From NCBI RefSeq assembly GCF_000746025.2, contig NZ_CP045798.1, positions 1,722,501 through 1,786,500 on the forward strand: a stretch of DNA of 64,000 nucleotides, in the 5' to 3' direction. Below are positions 34,903-44,599 of this stretch, piece by piece. Positions within the stretch are counted from its first letter, which is position 1, and every line of letters begins with the position of its first letter. A program made the translations under genes and the position numbers. The DNA comes from Thermanaerosceptrum fracticalcis (GTDB lineage: Bacteria > Bacillota > Peptococcia > DRI-13). Below the pieces are notes generated by a model. That model worked only from the letters and a program-made list of their open reading frames with translations, was not told the origin of the DNA and did no database searches.

Positions 34903-35898
34903 ATGACGACATATAAAGACTATTATAAAATCCTGGGCGTGGAACGTACGGCCACGGAACAGGAGATTAAAAGCGCCTACCGTAAATTAGCCCGCCAGTA
35001 TCACCCCGACCTGAAAACAGGGAGCGAGAAAGAAGCCGCCGAAGAAAAATTCAAAGAAATTAACGAAGCTTATGAGGTTCTCAGTGATCCCGAAAAACGG
35101 GCCAAGTATGACCGTCTGGGCGCCAACTGGCAACATGGCCAGGAATGGCAACCGCCGCCTGATATGGATGGTTTCCACTTTTACACCTGGAACGATGGGG
35201 ATCTGGGTGCAACAGGTTTCAGCGACTTCTTTGAGACCCTCTTTGGCAGAGCTAGGGCTAACCGCACCGGAGGCGGCTTTCGCTGGGAGCCCCAGATGCG
35301 CGGCCAGGATATAGAAAGCGAACTTCAGCTTACCCTGGAAGAATCTTACCGGGGCGGTGAAAAAACCATTCAACTGACCTCCAGGGAAATTTGTGCCGTC
35401 TGTCAGGGCAGCGGGCACCTGGACAGGGGTATTTGTGCCTATTGCGGCGGCACAGGAAACACAACGGTGAGAAAGACCCTGGAAGTAAAGATCCCCCCAG
35501 GTATCCAGAACGGAAGCAAGATCCGCCTCAGGAATCAGGGAGGCGAAGGTTTAGGAGGTGGCCAGCGGGGTGACCTTTATCTCAAAGTCAATATCCAGCC
35601 CCATCCCCTCTTTACCCTGAAAGGAAACGACATCGAGTCTAAAGTCATCATTACCCCCGAGCAGGCTGCCCTGGGTGACAAAGTAACCACTGCCACCCTG
35701 GACGGGGATATCATCCTCACCATTCCTCCCCAGACCCACAGCGGAAAAAAGCTGCGCCTGCGCGGTAAAGGCTGGCCATTAAAGGGCGGGGGACGAGGGG
35801 ACCATTATGTGGAAGTAGTCATTGATCTCCCGGCTTTTTTGAGTGAGGCAGAACTTGATTTATACAAAAAACTAGCGGAATTAAGGAAAGGGGTGTGA
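34903..35898 (+). CDS. dnaJ: DnaJ/CbpA-type co-chaperone with half zinc centre
   Basis: 331 aa. J-domain (residues 5-70) with HPD motif in [11 protein letters not shown], then a Gly/Phe-poor linker ([20 protein letters not shown]), a central domain with only two CxxCxGxG repeats ([16 protein letters not shown]; canonical DnaJ has four) and the usual C-terminal beta domains ([20 protein letters not shown]). So it is between DnaJ and zinc-less CbpA in type, and could bind just one zinc. AAGGTGGTGAG precedes ATG. Confidence 0.92.
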   Translation: MTTYKDYYKILGVERTATEQEIKSAYRKLARQYHPDLKTGSEKEAAEEKFKEINEAYEVLSDPEKRAKYDRLGANWQHGQEWQPPPDMDGFHFYTWNDGDLGATGFSDFFETLFGRARANRTGGGFRWEPQMRGQDIESELQLTLEESYRGGEKTIQLTSREICAVCQGSGHLDRGICAYCGGTGNTTVRKTLEVKIPPGIQNGSKIRLRNQGGEGLGGGQRGDLYLKVNIQPHPLFTLKGNDIESKVIITPEQAALGDKVTTATLDGDIILTIPPQTHSGKKLRLRGKGWPLKGGGRGDHYVEVVIDLPAFLSEAELDLYKKLAELRKGV

Positions 35899-35902
35899 AA
35901 CT

Positions 35903-36202
35903 ATGGTGCGTAAATATTACGTACAATTGTATCACCACACCCTTTACCCCCAGGAAGAAGCTTTTTGGATAGATATGGAAAGTTCCGGGTACCACCCTGG
36001 CTTCTTAGAACGTTTAGCAGAATTTGGGATTATCGAGATCCAGGACAACCGGCTGCGGGCAGACCAGCTCCCCAGGATTCAGAAGATTATACGTCTCCGC
36101 CAGTCCCTGGGCATCAATTTGCCTGGTGCCTCCGTCATCCTTGATCTCTTAGAACGTATCGAAGAACTTGAGCAAGAATTAGACCTGTTACGAAGGAGGT
36201 GA
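35903..36202 (+). CDS. MerR-like chaperone modulator / HspR-like protein
   Basis: 99 aa. Residues about 25-75 have a MerR-like winged HTH (SSGYHPGFLERLAEFGIIEI, DQLPRIQKIIRLRQSLGINL) and the C-terminus a coiled coil (ERIEELEQELDLLRRR). This layout fits CbpM, which inhibits the CbpA J-protein, and also HspR, the repressor that sits between dnaJ and clpB in actinobacterial dnaK operons. Position here is exactly that of hspR. It could regulate DnaJ, the promoter, or both. Begins five bases after dnaJ. Confidence 0.8.
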   Translation: MVRKYYVQLYHHTLYPQEEAFWIDMESSGYHPGFLERLAEFGIIEIQDNRLRADQLPRIQKIIRLRQSLGINLPGASVILDLLERIEELEQELDLLRRR

Positions 36203-36229
36203 ATACCCCGCTTTAAGGGGGTAAGCGCT

Positions 36230-38827
36230 ATGGATTTAAACCGTTATACCCAAAAATCAAGGGAAGCCATTTCTTCTGCCCAGGATCTGGCTGCCGCACG
36301 GCATCACCAGGAGGTTACCGGTAAACATTTGCTGGCGGCCCTGTTGGCCCAAGAGGGAGGCCTGGTCCCCCGTTTCCTGGAGTATGCCGGCGTTAATGTG
36401 GCTACCCTGCAGAGACTCCTGGAAGATTTATTAGCCCGTACCCCTGCTGTCCATGGCTACGAGGGGTCTTTACGGCTGGGCAGCGGTTTGGCCAGGGTAT
36501 TCCCCAGGGCTGAAAAAGAAGCCCGGGACATGAAAGATCAGTATGTCAGTGTGGAACACCTGCTCCTGGCCCTCCTGGAAGAAGGAGAAAGCGAAGTCCG
36601 GAATCTTTTCCGCCAGACAGGTTTGAGAAGGGAAACTTTACTGGCTTCTTTACAGGCTATCAGAGGTAACCAGCAGGTAACCAGCGAAAACCCCGAAGAA
36701 ACCTATGAAGCCCTGGAAAAATACGGCCGTGATTTGACCAAATTGGCCCGGGAAGGTAAACTGGACCCCGTTATCGGCCGTGATGACGAGATCCGCCGGG
36801 TCATTGAAATTCTCTCACGCCGCACCAAAAACAATCCTGTCCTCATTGGTGAACCGGGCGTGGGTAAAACTGCCATCGTGGAAGGATTAGCCCGGAGAAT
36901 CGTGGCCGGTGACGTCCCCGAAGGGCTGAAAAATAAATTAGTTATTGCCCTGGATATGGGGGCTCTTATAGCCGGCGCCAAATACCGCGGTGAATTTGAG
37001 GAAAGACTGAAAGCAGTCTTAAAAGAAGTGCAAAAGTCTGAAGGACGGATCATTCTTTTTATCGACGAACTCCACACTGTAGTAGGGGCAGGAGCGGCCG
37101 AGGGGGCCATGGATGCCGGCAACCTGTTGAAACCCATGCTGGCCAGGGGTGAACTGCGGGCCATTGGTGCCACGACTCTGGACGAATACCGTAAGCATGT
37201 GGAGAAAGATGCCGCCCTGGAACGGCGCTTCCAGCCCGTTATGGTTAATCCCCCCTCCGTGGAAGACACCATTTCCATCCTGCGGGGCTTAAAAGAACGG
37301 TACGAGGTCCATCACGGGGTACGTATCCAGGACAGCGCCCTGGTGGCAGCAGCCACACTCTCTGACCGGTATATTACTGACCGCTTCCTGCCCGATAAAG
37401 CCATCGACCTCATGGATGAAGCGGCCGCCCGTCTGCGGACAGAGATTGACAGCATGCCTACGGCTTTAGATGAAATCACCCGCCGTATTATGCAGCTGGA
37501 AATTGAAGAAGCTGCTTTGAAAAAAGAAAAAGATGCAGTTTCCCAGGAGCGGCTGCAGAAAATCCAGGAACAACTGGCTGAATTAAAAGCAGAAGCCGAT
37601 GTGATGCGTACCCAGTGGCAGGTGGAAAAACAGGCCATTGCCCGGTTACGCCAGCTGAAAAAAGAAATAGAAGAAACCCGCCTGGAAATCGAGAAAGCTG
37701 AACGGGAATATGACTTAAACCGCATGGCCGAACTAAGATACGGCAGGATGAATGACCTGGAAAGAAGACTAAAAGCGGAAGAAGAACTGCTGGCCAACAA
37801 GCAAAAGAACAACATGCTCCTAAAAGAAGAAGTGGATGAAGAGGATATTGCCCGCGTTGTCAGCCGTTGGACAGGAATCCCCCTAAATAAACTCATGGAA
37901 GGTGAAAAAGAAAAGCTTATCCACTTAGATGAGTTTCTCCACCAGCGGGTGATCGGCCAGGATCAGGCCGTACGTGCCGTGGCTGATGCGGTCTTAAGGG
38001 CCCGGGCCGGCATTAAGGACCCAAATAAGCCTATCGGCAGTTTTATCTTCCTGGGGCCCACAGGGGTAGGTAAAACAGAATTAGCCCGGGCCCTGGCTCA
38101 AGCCCTCTTTGATGATGAAAGGAACATGATCCGCATCGACATGTCCGAATACATGGAGAAACACACGGTAGCCCGTCTCATTGGTGCCCCTCCCGGTTAT
38201 GTGGGCTACGATGAAGGTGGCCAGTTAACAGAAGCCGTCCGACGCCGTCCTTATTCCGTCATTCTTTTCGATGAAATTGAAAAAGCCCACAACGACGTCT
38301 TTAATGTCATGCTGCAGATCCTGGACGACGGACGTCTTACCGATGGTAAAGGCCGTACCGTAAACTTCAAAAACACTGTCATCATCATGACCTCCAACAT
38401 CGGCAGCCAGGAAATCCTGGAATTCCAGCGCCAGGGCATTCATGATTATGACAGGATGAAGAATGCCGTCATGAATTTAATGCAACGCTACTTCCGTCCA
38501 GAATTCCTCAACAGGGTAGATGAGACGGTGGTCTTCCACGCCCTGGAACCCAAACACATGCAGGAAATTACTACCTTAATGCTGGAGCGTTTGGCCAAAC
38601 GCCTGAAAGAAACGGCCCGTCTTACCCTGACCTGGTCCCAGGAAGCCCTGGTATACCTGGCCAACAAGGGTTATGACCCCAGCTTCGGGGCCCGTCCCTT
38701 AAAAAGGCTGATCCAGCAGGAGGTGGAAACGCCCCTGAGCCGGTTGCTGGTAAAAGGGGAAGCTTCACCAGGCTCTACTATCAGCCTTGAGGCAAAAAAC
38801 GGTGAACTGCAGTTGACAGTAAAGTAA
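36230..38827 (+). CDS. clpB: ATP-dependent disaggregase ClpB
   Basis: 865 aa, full length. Clp-N repeats (residues about 1-145), NBD1 with [15 protein letters not shown] (about 205) and [19 protein letters not shown], the long coiled-coil M domain (about 410-520) that distinguishes ClpB from ClpA/C, NBD2 with [20 protein letters not shown] (about 605) and [16 protein letters not shown], and a C-terminal D2-small domain. Resolves protein aggregates together with DnaK/DnaJ encoded just upstream. GGGGG eight bases before ATG. Confidence 0.96.
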   Translation: MDLNRYTQKSREAISSAQDLAAARHHQEVTGKHLLAALLAQEGGLVPRFLEYAGVNVATLQRLLEDLLARTPAVHGYEGSLRLGSGLARVFPRAEKEARDMKDQYVSVEHLLLALLEEGESEVRNLFRQTGLRRETLLASLQAIRGNQQVTSENPEETYEALEKYGRDLTKLAREGKLDPVIGRDDEIRRVIEILSRRTKNNPVLIGEPGVGKTAIVEGLARRIVAGDVPEGLKNKLVIALDMGALIAGAKYRGEFEERLKAVLKEVQKSEGRIILFIDELHTVVGAGAAEGAMDAGNLLKPMLARGELRAIGATTLDEYRKHVEKDAALERRFQPVMVNPPSVEDTISILRGLKERYEVHHGVRIQDSALVAAATLSDRYITDRFLPDKAIDLMDEAAARLRTEIDSMPTALDEITRRIMQLEIEEAALKKEKDAVSQERLQKIQEQLAELKAEADVMRTQWQVEKQAIARLRQLKKEIEETRLEIEKAEREYDLNRMAELRYGRMNDLERRLKAEEELLANKQKNNMLLKEEVDEEDIARVVSRWTGIPLNKLMEGEKEKLIHLDEFLHQRVIGQDQAVRAVADAVLRARAGIKDPNKPIGSFIFLGPTGVGKTELARALAQALFDDERNMIRIDMSEYMEKHTVARLIGAPPGYVGYDEGGQLTEAVRRRPYSVILFDEIEKAHNDVFNVMLQILDDGRLTDGKGRTVNFKNTVIIMTSNIGSQEILEFQRQGIHDYDRMKNAVMNLMQRYFRPEFLNRVDETVVFHALEPKHMQEITTLMLERLAKRLKETARLTLTWSQEALVYLANKGYDPSFGARPLKRLIQQEVETPLSRLLVKGEASPGSTISLEAKNGELQLTVK

Positions 38828-38906
38828 AAATGACGCTATGCGGCTCGACTCCCGCTTTGCGGCCTTACAAACATTTCTTTCCTGAAATCATGATAGACAC
38901 AAGAAC

Positions 38907-38940
38907 AGAGAAAGCCTGTCACGAGGCTTTCTCTATTTTT
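38907..38940 (+). terminator. Terminator of the dnaK-clpB operon
   Basis: Stem AGAGAAAGCCT / AGGCTTTCTCT (38907-38917, 38924-38934) then ATTTTTTG. The remaining intergenic sequence to 39053 holds only the next gene's promoter region. Confidence 0.88.
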
Positions 38941-39053
38941 TGTGTGCAAAAAGAGCAATAGCTTTCTGCAATTCCTTCGAAATAAAAAGGTATTATCCCA
39001 AAAATGAAGAAACTTATTTACGTAGAGATCTATTGTTAGGGAGATGAAAAACA

Positions 39054-39674
39054 GTGTTTACCTGTGCAGAATGTGAAAAACTCAGCTGCCGGGAAGGGCG
39101 AACAGACCAGTTACCCAAAAACTGTCCCGGTCGTCTGACAACTTTGCAAGAAGAAATACGAAAAGAATATCGTGATGAAATATTACTTTTCGCCCGTCAG
39201 GCCGCCCTCACGGAAAGCAAGGGCTATTGCCAGTGGACGCGGGTACAGGAAATCATCTATTTCTGTAAAGAAATGGGGTATCACAAGCTGGGTATTGCCT
39301 TTTGCATTGGTTTAAAGCAGGAAGCCCGTATGCTGGCAAAAATCTTGCGTTCCCACGGTTTTGATGTTGTCTCCGTAGTGTGCAAGAACGGCGGGACGCC
39401 AAAGTCCTTCCTGGGCATTCCCGAACAAGATAAAGTACGCCCCGGCCAGTTTGAAGCCATGTGTAATCCCATCAGCCAGGCTAAACTCCTCAATCAGGCC
39501 GGAGTAGATTTCAATATTGTAGTAGGACTCTGTGTGGGCCATGACAGCCTTTTCTTTAAATACGCAGAAGCCCCCACCACGGTGTTAGTGGCCAAAGACC
39601 GGGTTTTAGCCCATAACCCCGCAGGAGCCCTCTACTGTGCTGACGGCTATTTTAAGAATAAGCTGTTTCTTTGA
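39054..39674 (+). CDS. DUF1847 family metal-binding protein
   Basis: 206 aa. N-terminal cysteine cluster (FTCAECEKLSCREGRTDQLP, NCPGR) followed by a globular domain with conserved Cys (AFCIGLKQEAR, GLCVGHDSLFFKY) and a final LYCADGYFKN. This is the DUF1847 pattern, presumed metal or Fe-S binding, found in strict anaerobes; no function established. Start is a GTG behind AGGGAG. Transcribed alone; a REP palindrome lies directly downstream. Confidence 0.85.
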   Translation: MFTCAECEKLSCREGRTDQLPKNCPGRLTTLQEEIRKEYRDEILLFARQAALTESKGYCQWTRVQEIIYFCKEMGYHKLGIAFCIGLKQEARMLAKILRSHGFDVVSVVCKNGGTPKSFLGIPEQDKVRPGQFEAMCNPISQAKLLNQAGVDFNIVVGLCVGHDSLFFKYAEAPTTVLVAKDRVLAHNPAGALYCADGYFKNKLFL

Positions 39675-39684
39675 AGTAGACCAA

Positions 39685-39737
39685 GGTGTCAAGGGAGGTG
39701 TCAAGGGGAGGTGTCAAGGGGACGGTTCTCTTGACAC
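39685..39737. repeat. REP palindrome with three tandem GGTGTCAAGGG(G)A heads
   Basis: Three tandem copies of GGTGTCAAGGGGA (39685-39722, first copy one G short) run into a palindrome of 27 bases (39711-39737) with outer arms GTGTCAAG/CTTGACAC around GGGACGGTTC. It overlaps the 3' end of the transposase gene and encodes its last residues. An inverted relative flanks the other side of the gene (40568-40593). Confidence 0.88.
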
Positions 39738-40508
39738 TGAAGCCCTTCTTACCATTTCCCTGTTTAATTCCAATATTGCTGCAATTCCTCTTCTGGAGAG
39801 GTTCGACTTTGCTAGCAGCAATTGTATTAATTCTTCTCTTATCTTTCTGTTTGTTACTTGACTTAATCCTTTTAACTCCACACCCTTTTCCTTTAAGAAC
39901 TTGTTAATATATTCATTAACATTGGTCTCATCTATTTCTTTTTCTTCCCCTATATCAATAAAAACTTCCACTGCAGTGTCATGGCTAAACCTTGCAAATT
40001 CTTTTATGGCTTTTTCCTTATCTTCTGAAAACATTTCTAATATCCCATCAGTTTCGACCATGCCACTTTTTCTATTTACATATTCTTTATAACTACTCCA
40101 TTTGTATTTTTCAATGGAGCCTATTCCTGCTTTTAAAGGGTTTTGGTGTACATATCTTATTACTGCCAATAAGTATCTGTCATCTTCTATATTCTCGCTT
40201 CTGTATCTATCCTGAAATACATGCCCGATACGCCTGTATTTCTTGTTAAAATAATAGGCGTAGCTTGCTGCAATTCTTTTTATACTACGTGGTAAGCTAT
40301 CTGTGCCTTCCTTTATGACAAGGTGAATATGATTATCCATTACACAATATGCAAACAGGTAATATTCCCCTTCTGCTTTTTTATCACGGAGCGTATCTAT
40401 AATTCTATTCTTGTCAGCATCATCAATAAATATGTTCTCTCTGTTATTTCCCCTCAGCATTACATGGTAAATCCGACTGTCGCTCCACATTCTTGCATAT
40501 CTTGGCAT
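39714..40508 (-). CDS. REP-associated tyrosine transposase (RAYT, Y1_Tnp family)
   Basis: About 264 aa. Y1 transposase domain (residues about 5-120): MPRYARMWSDSRIYHVMLRG, the HUH motif DNHIHLVIKEG, and catalytic Tyr region SIKRIAASYAYYFNKKYRR (YHxFQDRYRSE follows). The C-terminal part has a helix-turn-helix (LSRRGIAAILELNREMVRRA). Start set at MPRYAR, GGAGG seven bases before. Flanked by inverted REP palindromes it probably recognises and mobilises. The last residues (VSREPSP) are encoded inside the REP. Confidence 0.9.
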   Translation of the reverse strand: MPRYARMWSDSRIYHVMLRGNNRENIFIDDADKNRIIDTLRDKKAEGEYYLFAYCVMDNHIHLVIKEGTDSLPRSIKRIAASYAYYFNKKYRRIGHVFQDRYRSENIEDDRYLLAVIRYVHQNPLKAGIGSIEKYKWSSYKEYVNRKSGMVETDGILEMFSEDKEKAIKEFARFSHDTAVEVFIDIGEEKEIDETNVNEYINKFLKEKGVELKGLSQVTNRKIREELIQLLLAKSNLSRRGIAAILELNREMVRRASVSREPSP

Positions 40509-40567
40509 TTTAACACCTCCCATGCAAAGTTTACCAGTTTATTACCCAAATGTCACAAATGTCCAAA

Positions 40568-40593
40568 TGTCAATGGAACCGTCCCTTCGACAC
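40568..40593. repeat. Inverted REP copy upstream of the RAYT gene
   Basis: TGTCAATGGAACCGTCCCTTC continuing GACAC; aligns with the reverse complement of the palindrome at 39711-39737 (GTCAA...GGAACCGTCCC...GACAC), with about five differences. It overlaps the region just before the MBL gene's stop codon. Confidence 0.8.
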
Positions 40594-40596
40594 TCT

Positions 40597-41577
40597 CTAC
40601 CTCGCTAAAGAATATACTATTATCCCATCCTTTTCCGCCTGGATAACCTGCCCCTTTTCCACCAGGTACTTAATGTGGGCAATGGCCTCACCTGTGGCAA
40701 ACCACTTCTGGGGTGTGGGGAACTCCTCCCAGGTTTTGTAGGTCAGATCCCAGGTCATGCGGGCCGCTACCTGGTAAGCGTTCATGGTCCCGGCTTTCAG
40801 GATTTCCAGTACTTCATCCAGCCTTTTCTGATGGTGGGATTTTAGTTCGGCAATACGCTCCCGGGGGCTGGTAATCAGGCTGCGGTGGCCGGGCAAGGTG
40901 AGGTTTATCTCCAGCTTATCTATTTTATCCAGGCTCATGAAATACTCTTCCAGGGGGTTCTCCTCATCTGACCAGAGGGCGATGTTAGGGGTAATGTCAT
41001 AGAGGATATGGTCACCGGAAAAAAGTATCTTCTTTTCCGGTTCATAGAGGCAGAGGTGACCCTCTGTATGTCCGGACGTTTCCACAATCTCAAGATTGTA
41101 GTCCCCTACCCGAAGCCGGTCTCCCTCAGCCATATAGGTGATCTCATGATTTCCTTCCGTACCGAATCTATAGCCGGGGTGTTTCTCAATGGCCCCCTTC
41201 AGTTCCATGGGGACAAAACCACTCTTTCCCGCATAGACCCGCATCTCCTCCCAGTGGCTGCTTTCACGACCCGCATTGATTATAACAGCATCGGCTTTGC
41301 TGGCATAGATGCGGGTATCGGGTGTAACCAGGTAAGAGATATTACCCGAGTGGTCAGCATGCATATGGGTGATAAACAAATCGGTTTTATGTAGATCTAT
41401 ACCTAACTCCTTTAAGCCTTCATCCAGGGCAGTTCTACATTCTTCCCTGGCGAAACCGGTATCAATGATGAGGTTGCGTTCGGGTCCCTTGAAGATATAG
41501 CAGTTGAGAGCTTTTAAAGGATTGTTAGGCAAGGGTATATCCAGCTTATAAAGTTGGCGAGAAATCTCTTGAATCAT
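40597..41577 (-). CDS. MBL-fold metallo-hydrolase
   Basis: 326 aa. Metallo-beta-lactamase fold with THMHADHSGNISYL (HxHxDH, about residues 70-82), ETSGHTEGHLCLY (His about 168), and FSGDHILYDITPNIA (Asp-His). The C-terminal 80 residues are a winged-helix-like tail (LKSHHQKRLDEVLEILKAGT) as in LACTB2/RNase-like or glyoxalase-like hydrolases. Substrate unknown. GGAG nine bases before the ATG. C-terminal end abuts a REP sequence. Confidence 0.87.
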   Translation of the reverse strand: MIQEISRQLYKLDIPLPNNPLKALNCYIFKGPERNLIIDTGFAREECRTALDEGLKELGIDLHKTDLFITHMHADHSGNISYLVTPDTRIYASKADAVIINAGRESSHWEEMRVYAGKSGFVPMELKGAIEKHPGYRFGTEGNHEITYMAEGDRLRVGDYNLEIVETSGHTEGHLCLYEPEKKILFSGDHILYDITPNIALWSDEENPLEEYFMSLDKIDKLEINLTLPGHRSLITSPRERIAELKSHHQKRLDEVLEILKAGTMNAYQVAARMTWDLTYKTWEEFPTPQKWFATGEAIAHIKYLVEKGQVIQAEKDGIIVYSLAR

Positions 41578-41664
41578 CTACAGGCACTCCTTACATCATT
41601 TAATAAGACATTTTTAGTTATTCAACATCTAAGGCGTTGTTTCCTTTAAAGAGACCAAAGAAAA

Positions 41665-41689
41665 GCCCGTATCCTCTTCAGGTACGGGC
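41665..41689 (-). other. Hairpin in the MBL gene leader, terminator-like on the minus strand
   Basis: GCCCGTA / TACGGGC with an 11-base loop; TTTTCTTT follows on the minus strand. It lies 90 bp upstream of the MBL start codon, so it could attenuate that gene or end an older transcript. The rest of 41578-41882 shows no convincing gene. Confidence 0.45.
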
Positions 41690-41882
41690 CGTGTCATTGT
41701 TCCTTGGTGCCAAGGTTATTATGATAAAGCCCAGGGCAGGCACTTCATTCATCGGGTTGGGAATTTTTATCCTTTTTTTTCGACAAATTCGCATATTGTC
41801 GCAGGTTTATTACCCCCTGACAGCGAATAAGGAAAAAAGACAAGCAGTAGTTAGAAAGAAAGGTGGTGCAGTAGTGGAGTAA

Positions 41883-43097
41883 ATGTTAAACATAGTACTT
41901 TTTATCATAGCCTTAATTAGCGGCTCAATTATCTCCAGTTTTTATCTGACCAGAAAGTCCCTTTTGCTCGATCTAAAAAAGATTCAGAAAAAAGGCTATC
42001 TTACTTATAGCGAAACCGGCAAACTTCCCATCGAACTCCGCCAGTCTCTGAGCGCAGAACTCAACAGCCTTAAGTCAACCTTAATGGATTTACAAAATAT
42101 GCTGAATGCTCATCCCAACATCAGTACGCTGCAAAACAGTCTTGCTGAGTACTCACAGCAAATTGAAACTATTCGTAACAAAATCAAAGAAACAGAAAAG
42201 GTCTGGGAACAGTACACTACTTTCAAGAACGATATCAATTACTGTGAAATGAATATCACCAGCAGGATTTATAAGATAAAAGAAAAGAGCCAGGTGTTAA
42301 TCAACCTGGAACCTAAATACGAAGAAATAATCAATGAAAAGGTCCAGCAGATACTTCCCCTCCTGGAGGAACTTCTGGAAAAGTATAAAGTATGGGAAAC
42401 GGTTACCTTTTTAGAATTTGACTATTTGCTGGCCGTAGATTTGGGAAAGGAATACGAGAAGATAATAAATTCGGCCGATATGCTAATTAAAGATTTAGAA
42501 CTATTCCGCCAGCCCATTCAGGTGTATATCACGATTTTGCGCAGGAAAACGGTCTATTACATAACTTTAAGGGAAGTAATTGAAGGCTCCCTTGTGGGGA
42601 AAACCTCAGTCGGCAAGAATCCTTCCATTAAAAGCAAAAGACTGGGAGAGGTGACCGTCTCCTACAACACCTTTAAAAATGCCTATATCGGCAAGAAATA
42701 CAAAGGGGATGTTTTCGTCTCCGGCAAACGCAGTTTTAGTACCCAGTCTATTGAACTTAAAATCATTAGCGGTAAAGATACCTATAGCGTCATACGCCTG
42801 TTAAATGATGACCAGTTTGTCCACATCTTTAAGGCCCTGCCTATTAAAAGACAATTTGAGGAAGTGGACGACAATGGAATTCCCCTTGAATTAAATTTAA
42901 CTGATTTAAATATTGCCGTCTGTGAGAAAAAAACCAAAGACTTTGAAGTCTTTTATCACCTGGACATTTTTAAGAAAGTGAGCATTTATGATTTCCTTAA
43001 CTCTGCCACTACGGAGTTGAATCAGTTAGACGATAATTCAGACGCGGAAGAAATTCCCTCAATACTTGCTAACGCCGAAGAAATAGTGAATAGTTGA
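41883..43097 (+). CDS. Membrane-anchored coiled-coil protein, function unknown
   Basis: 404 aa. One N-terminal TM helix (LNIVLFIIALISGSIISSFYLT), a long coiled coil (residues about 45-150: LQNMLNAHPNISTLQNSLAE, IRNKIKETEKVWEQYTTFK), a helical middle and a beta-rich C-terminal domain (about 230-370). No signal cleavage site; topology suggests a cytoplasmic coiled-coil body. I do not recognise the family; cytoskeletal or envelope roles are possible. TGGAG lies just before the ATG. Confidence 0.7.
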   Translation: MLNIVLFIIALISGSIISSFYLTRKSLLLDLKKIQKKGYLTYSETGKLPIELRQSLSAELNSLKSTLMDLQNMLNAHPNISTLQNSLAEYSQQIETIRNKIKETEKVWEQYTTFKNDINYCEMNITSRIYKIKEKSQVLINLEPKYEEIINEKVQQILPLLEELLEKYKVWETVTFLEFDYLLAVDLGKEYEKIINSADMLIKDLELFRQPIQVYITILRRKTVYYITLREVIEGSLVGKTSVGKNPSIKSKRLGEVTVSYNTFKNAYIGKKYKGDVFVSGKRSFSTQSIELKIISGKDTYSVIRLLNDDQFVHIFKALPIKRQFEEVDDNGIPLELNLTDLNIAVCEKKTKDFEVFYHLDIFKKVSIYDFLNSATTELNQLDDNSDAEEIPSILANAEEIVNS

Positions 43098-43291
43098 CCC
43101 CTCTTCAAAACAAGGAGAGTTATTTTTGCATGATTCTTCTTAATTATTGATTTTTCAACATTTCTAAAAAAGGATAATTATCCTCATTTCGAATAGTAAT
43201 TCCTGGCACTGTTCTTCTCAGCATGCTAAAACTTTTGCAGGATGCTTATTAGACACTGGGAAGCATAATCTTTGTTGGCAGGGGGATTCTT

Positions 43292-44590
43292 ATGGAAACC
43301 TATACATCTCTATACAGCAAGAAGGAGGAACTTGTCCATACACTGGAAATTAACCTGGCCAGTTCCCTGGTACACCTTTCCCGCAGTCTTGATTTTTCCT
43401 CGCAAGGATTGCTGCAACACCACGAACGTGTAGCCCTACTATCATTATACCTTGGTAAAGCTGCAGGTCTTAAAGAACAGGATCTTTTCAATTTGTTCAC
43501 AGCCGCAATTATCCATGATGTAGGTGCTGTCACCTGGAACGAAAAGAGACGCCTGCATCATTTTGAGGTCAAAAACCCCTGGGAACATTGTCAAAAAGGT
43601 TACGAATTCCTTTCCGGTATTCCTTTTCTGGATAAAGCTGCTGATATTGTTCTCTCCCATCATGACACCTGGGCCGGAAATAATCCCTCCGGGCGTTCCG
43701 GGACCCAGATCCCTCTGCCCAGCCGTATCATCTATGTCGCCGACCGTGTTGATGTTTTGATTAATGACAAGATTTTTATTTTACAGCAGTCCAATGATAT
43801 TATTAAACAACTGCAAAAATACGCGGGTTCCCTTTTCGATCCCGACCTGGTGGCTGTTGTAGCTGATCTGACAAAGGTAGAAAGCCTCTGGATGGACCTA
43901 ACTTCTTCCTGGGTCTCCCAGCGTCTCCTTGATGAATTGCCTGAAAACCGCCGGAGTATCAAACTGGAAGACCTTTCCCACATGGCCAGGCTTTATGCGA
44001 GAGTCGTTGACGCCAAGAGTCCCTTTACGCTCAAGCATTCCCAGGGTGTAGCCCTCATCGCCCGTTCCCTGGCAGAACAGGCAGGGCTCCCCCAAGATGA
44101 AGTTTTTTTGCTTAACCTGGCAGGCTTACTCCATGATATCGGGAAATTGTCAGTTCCCGAAGAAATCATCCAAAAACCCGGTCGTTTAACTCAGGCAGAA
44201 TTTAGCATTATGAAACAACATACATACTATACATACTGGTGGTTAAAGCCTCTTTTCCCCTCATTTCCTGTAGCCGAGTGGGCAGCCTATCACCATGAGC
44301 GACTTGACGGGCAAGGATATCCCTTCCACAAAGGGGCACACGAACTGGATACAAAAGCCAGGATCGTGGCCGTGGCGGATATATTCACAGCGTTACGGGA
44401 AGAACGCCCGTATCGCAGCTCTCTCACCTGGGCAGAGATAGAGAGGATCATTTATAACCAAGTAAGGGGCGGTGCCTTAGATGGGGAAATAGCCGACATC
44501 CTTTTTGAAAACCGGGGCCTGATTGACGACCGATGGTCCTCTTTATCAAGTCAATTACAAAGAAATAGTTATATTCTAAGCAATAGATAA
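43292..44590 (+). CDS. Tandem HD domain protein (degenerate HD + HD-GYP)
   Basis: 432 aa with two HD-type domains. The first (about 30-190) keeps IIHDVGAVTW and LSHHDTWAG but has no GYP (NNPSGRSGTQIP). The second (about 235-410) is a full HD-GYP: HSQGVALIARSLAEQAGL, LLHDIGKLSVPEEI, YHHERLDGQGYPFHKG, VAVADIFTALREERPYRSSL. Probably a cyclic di-GMP phosphodiesterase with a regulatory first domain. Preceded by a GGGGG ribosome site. Converges on the channel gene, with nine bases between the two stops. Confidence 0.87.
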   Translation: METYTSLYSKKEELVHTLEINLASSLVHLSRSLDFSSQGLLQHHERVALLSLYLGKAAGLKEQDLFNLFTAAIIHDVGAVTWNEKRRLHHFEVKNPWEHCQKGYEFLSGIPFLDKAADIVLSHHDTWAGNNPSGRSGTQIPLPSRIIYVADRVDVLINDKIFILQQSNDIIKQLQKYAGSLFDPDLVAVVADLTKVESLWMDLTSSWVSQRLLDELPENRRSIKLEDLSHMARLYARVVDAKSPFTLKHSQGVALIARSLAEQAGLPQDEVFLLNLAGLLHDIGKLSVPEEIIQKPGRLTQAEFSIMKQHTYYTYWWLKPLFPSFPVAEWAAYHHERLDGQGYPFHKGAHELDTKARIVAVADIFTALREERPYRSSLTWAEIERIIYNQVRGGALDGEIADILFENRGLIDDRWSSLSSQLQRNSYILSNR

Positions 44591-44599
44591 AACCGAAAA

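Noticed and set aside
36703-37896. Serine/arginine-rich minus-strand frames inside clpB
   Set aside because: Antisense shadows of a highly conserved gene.
41637-41882. 81-codon frame before the coiled-coil protein
   Set aside because: It runs through a hairpin, has no good ribosome site and no domain character.
43201-43225. TGGCAC motif as a possible sigma-54 promoter before the double HD gene
   Set aside because: The -12 element (TTGC) is missing at the required spacing.
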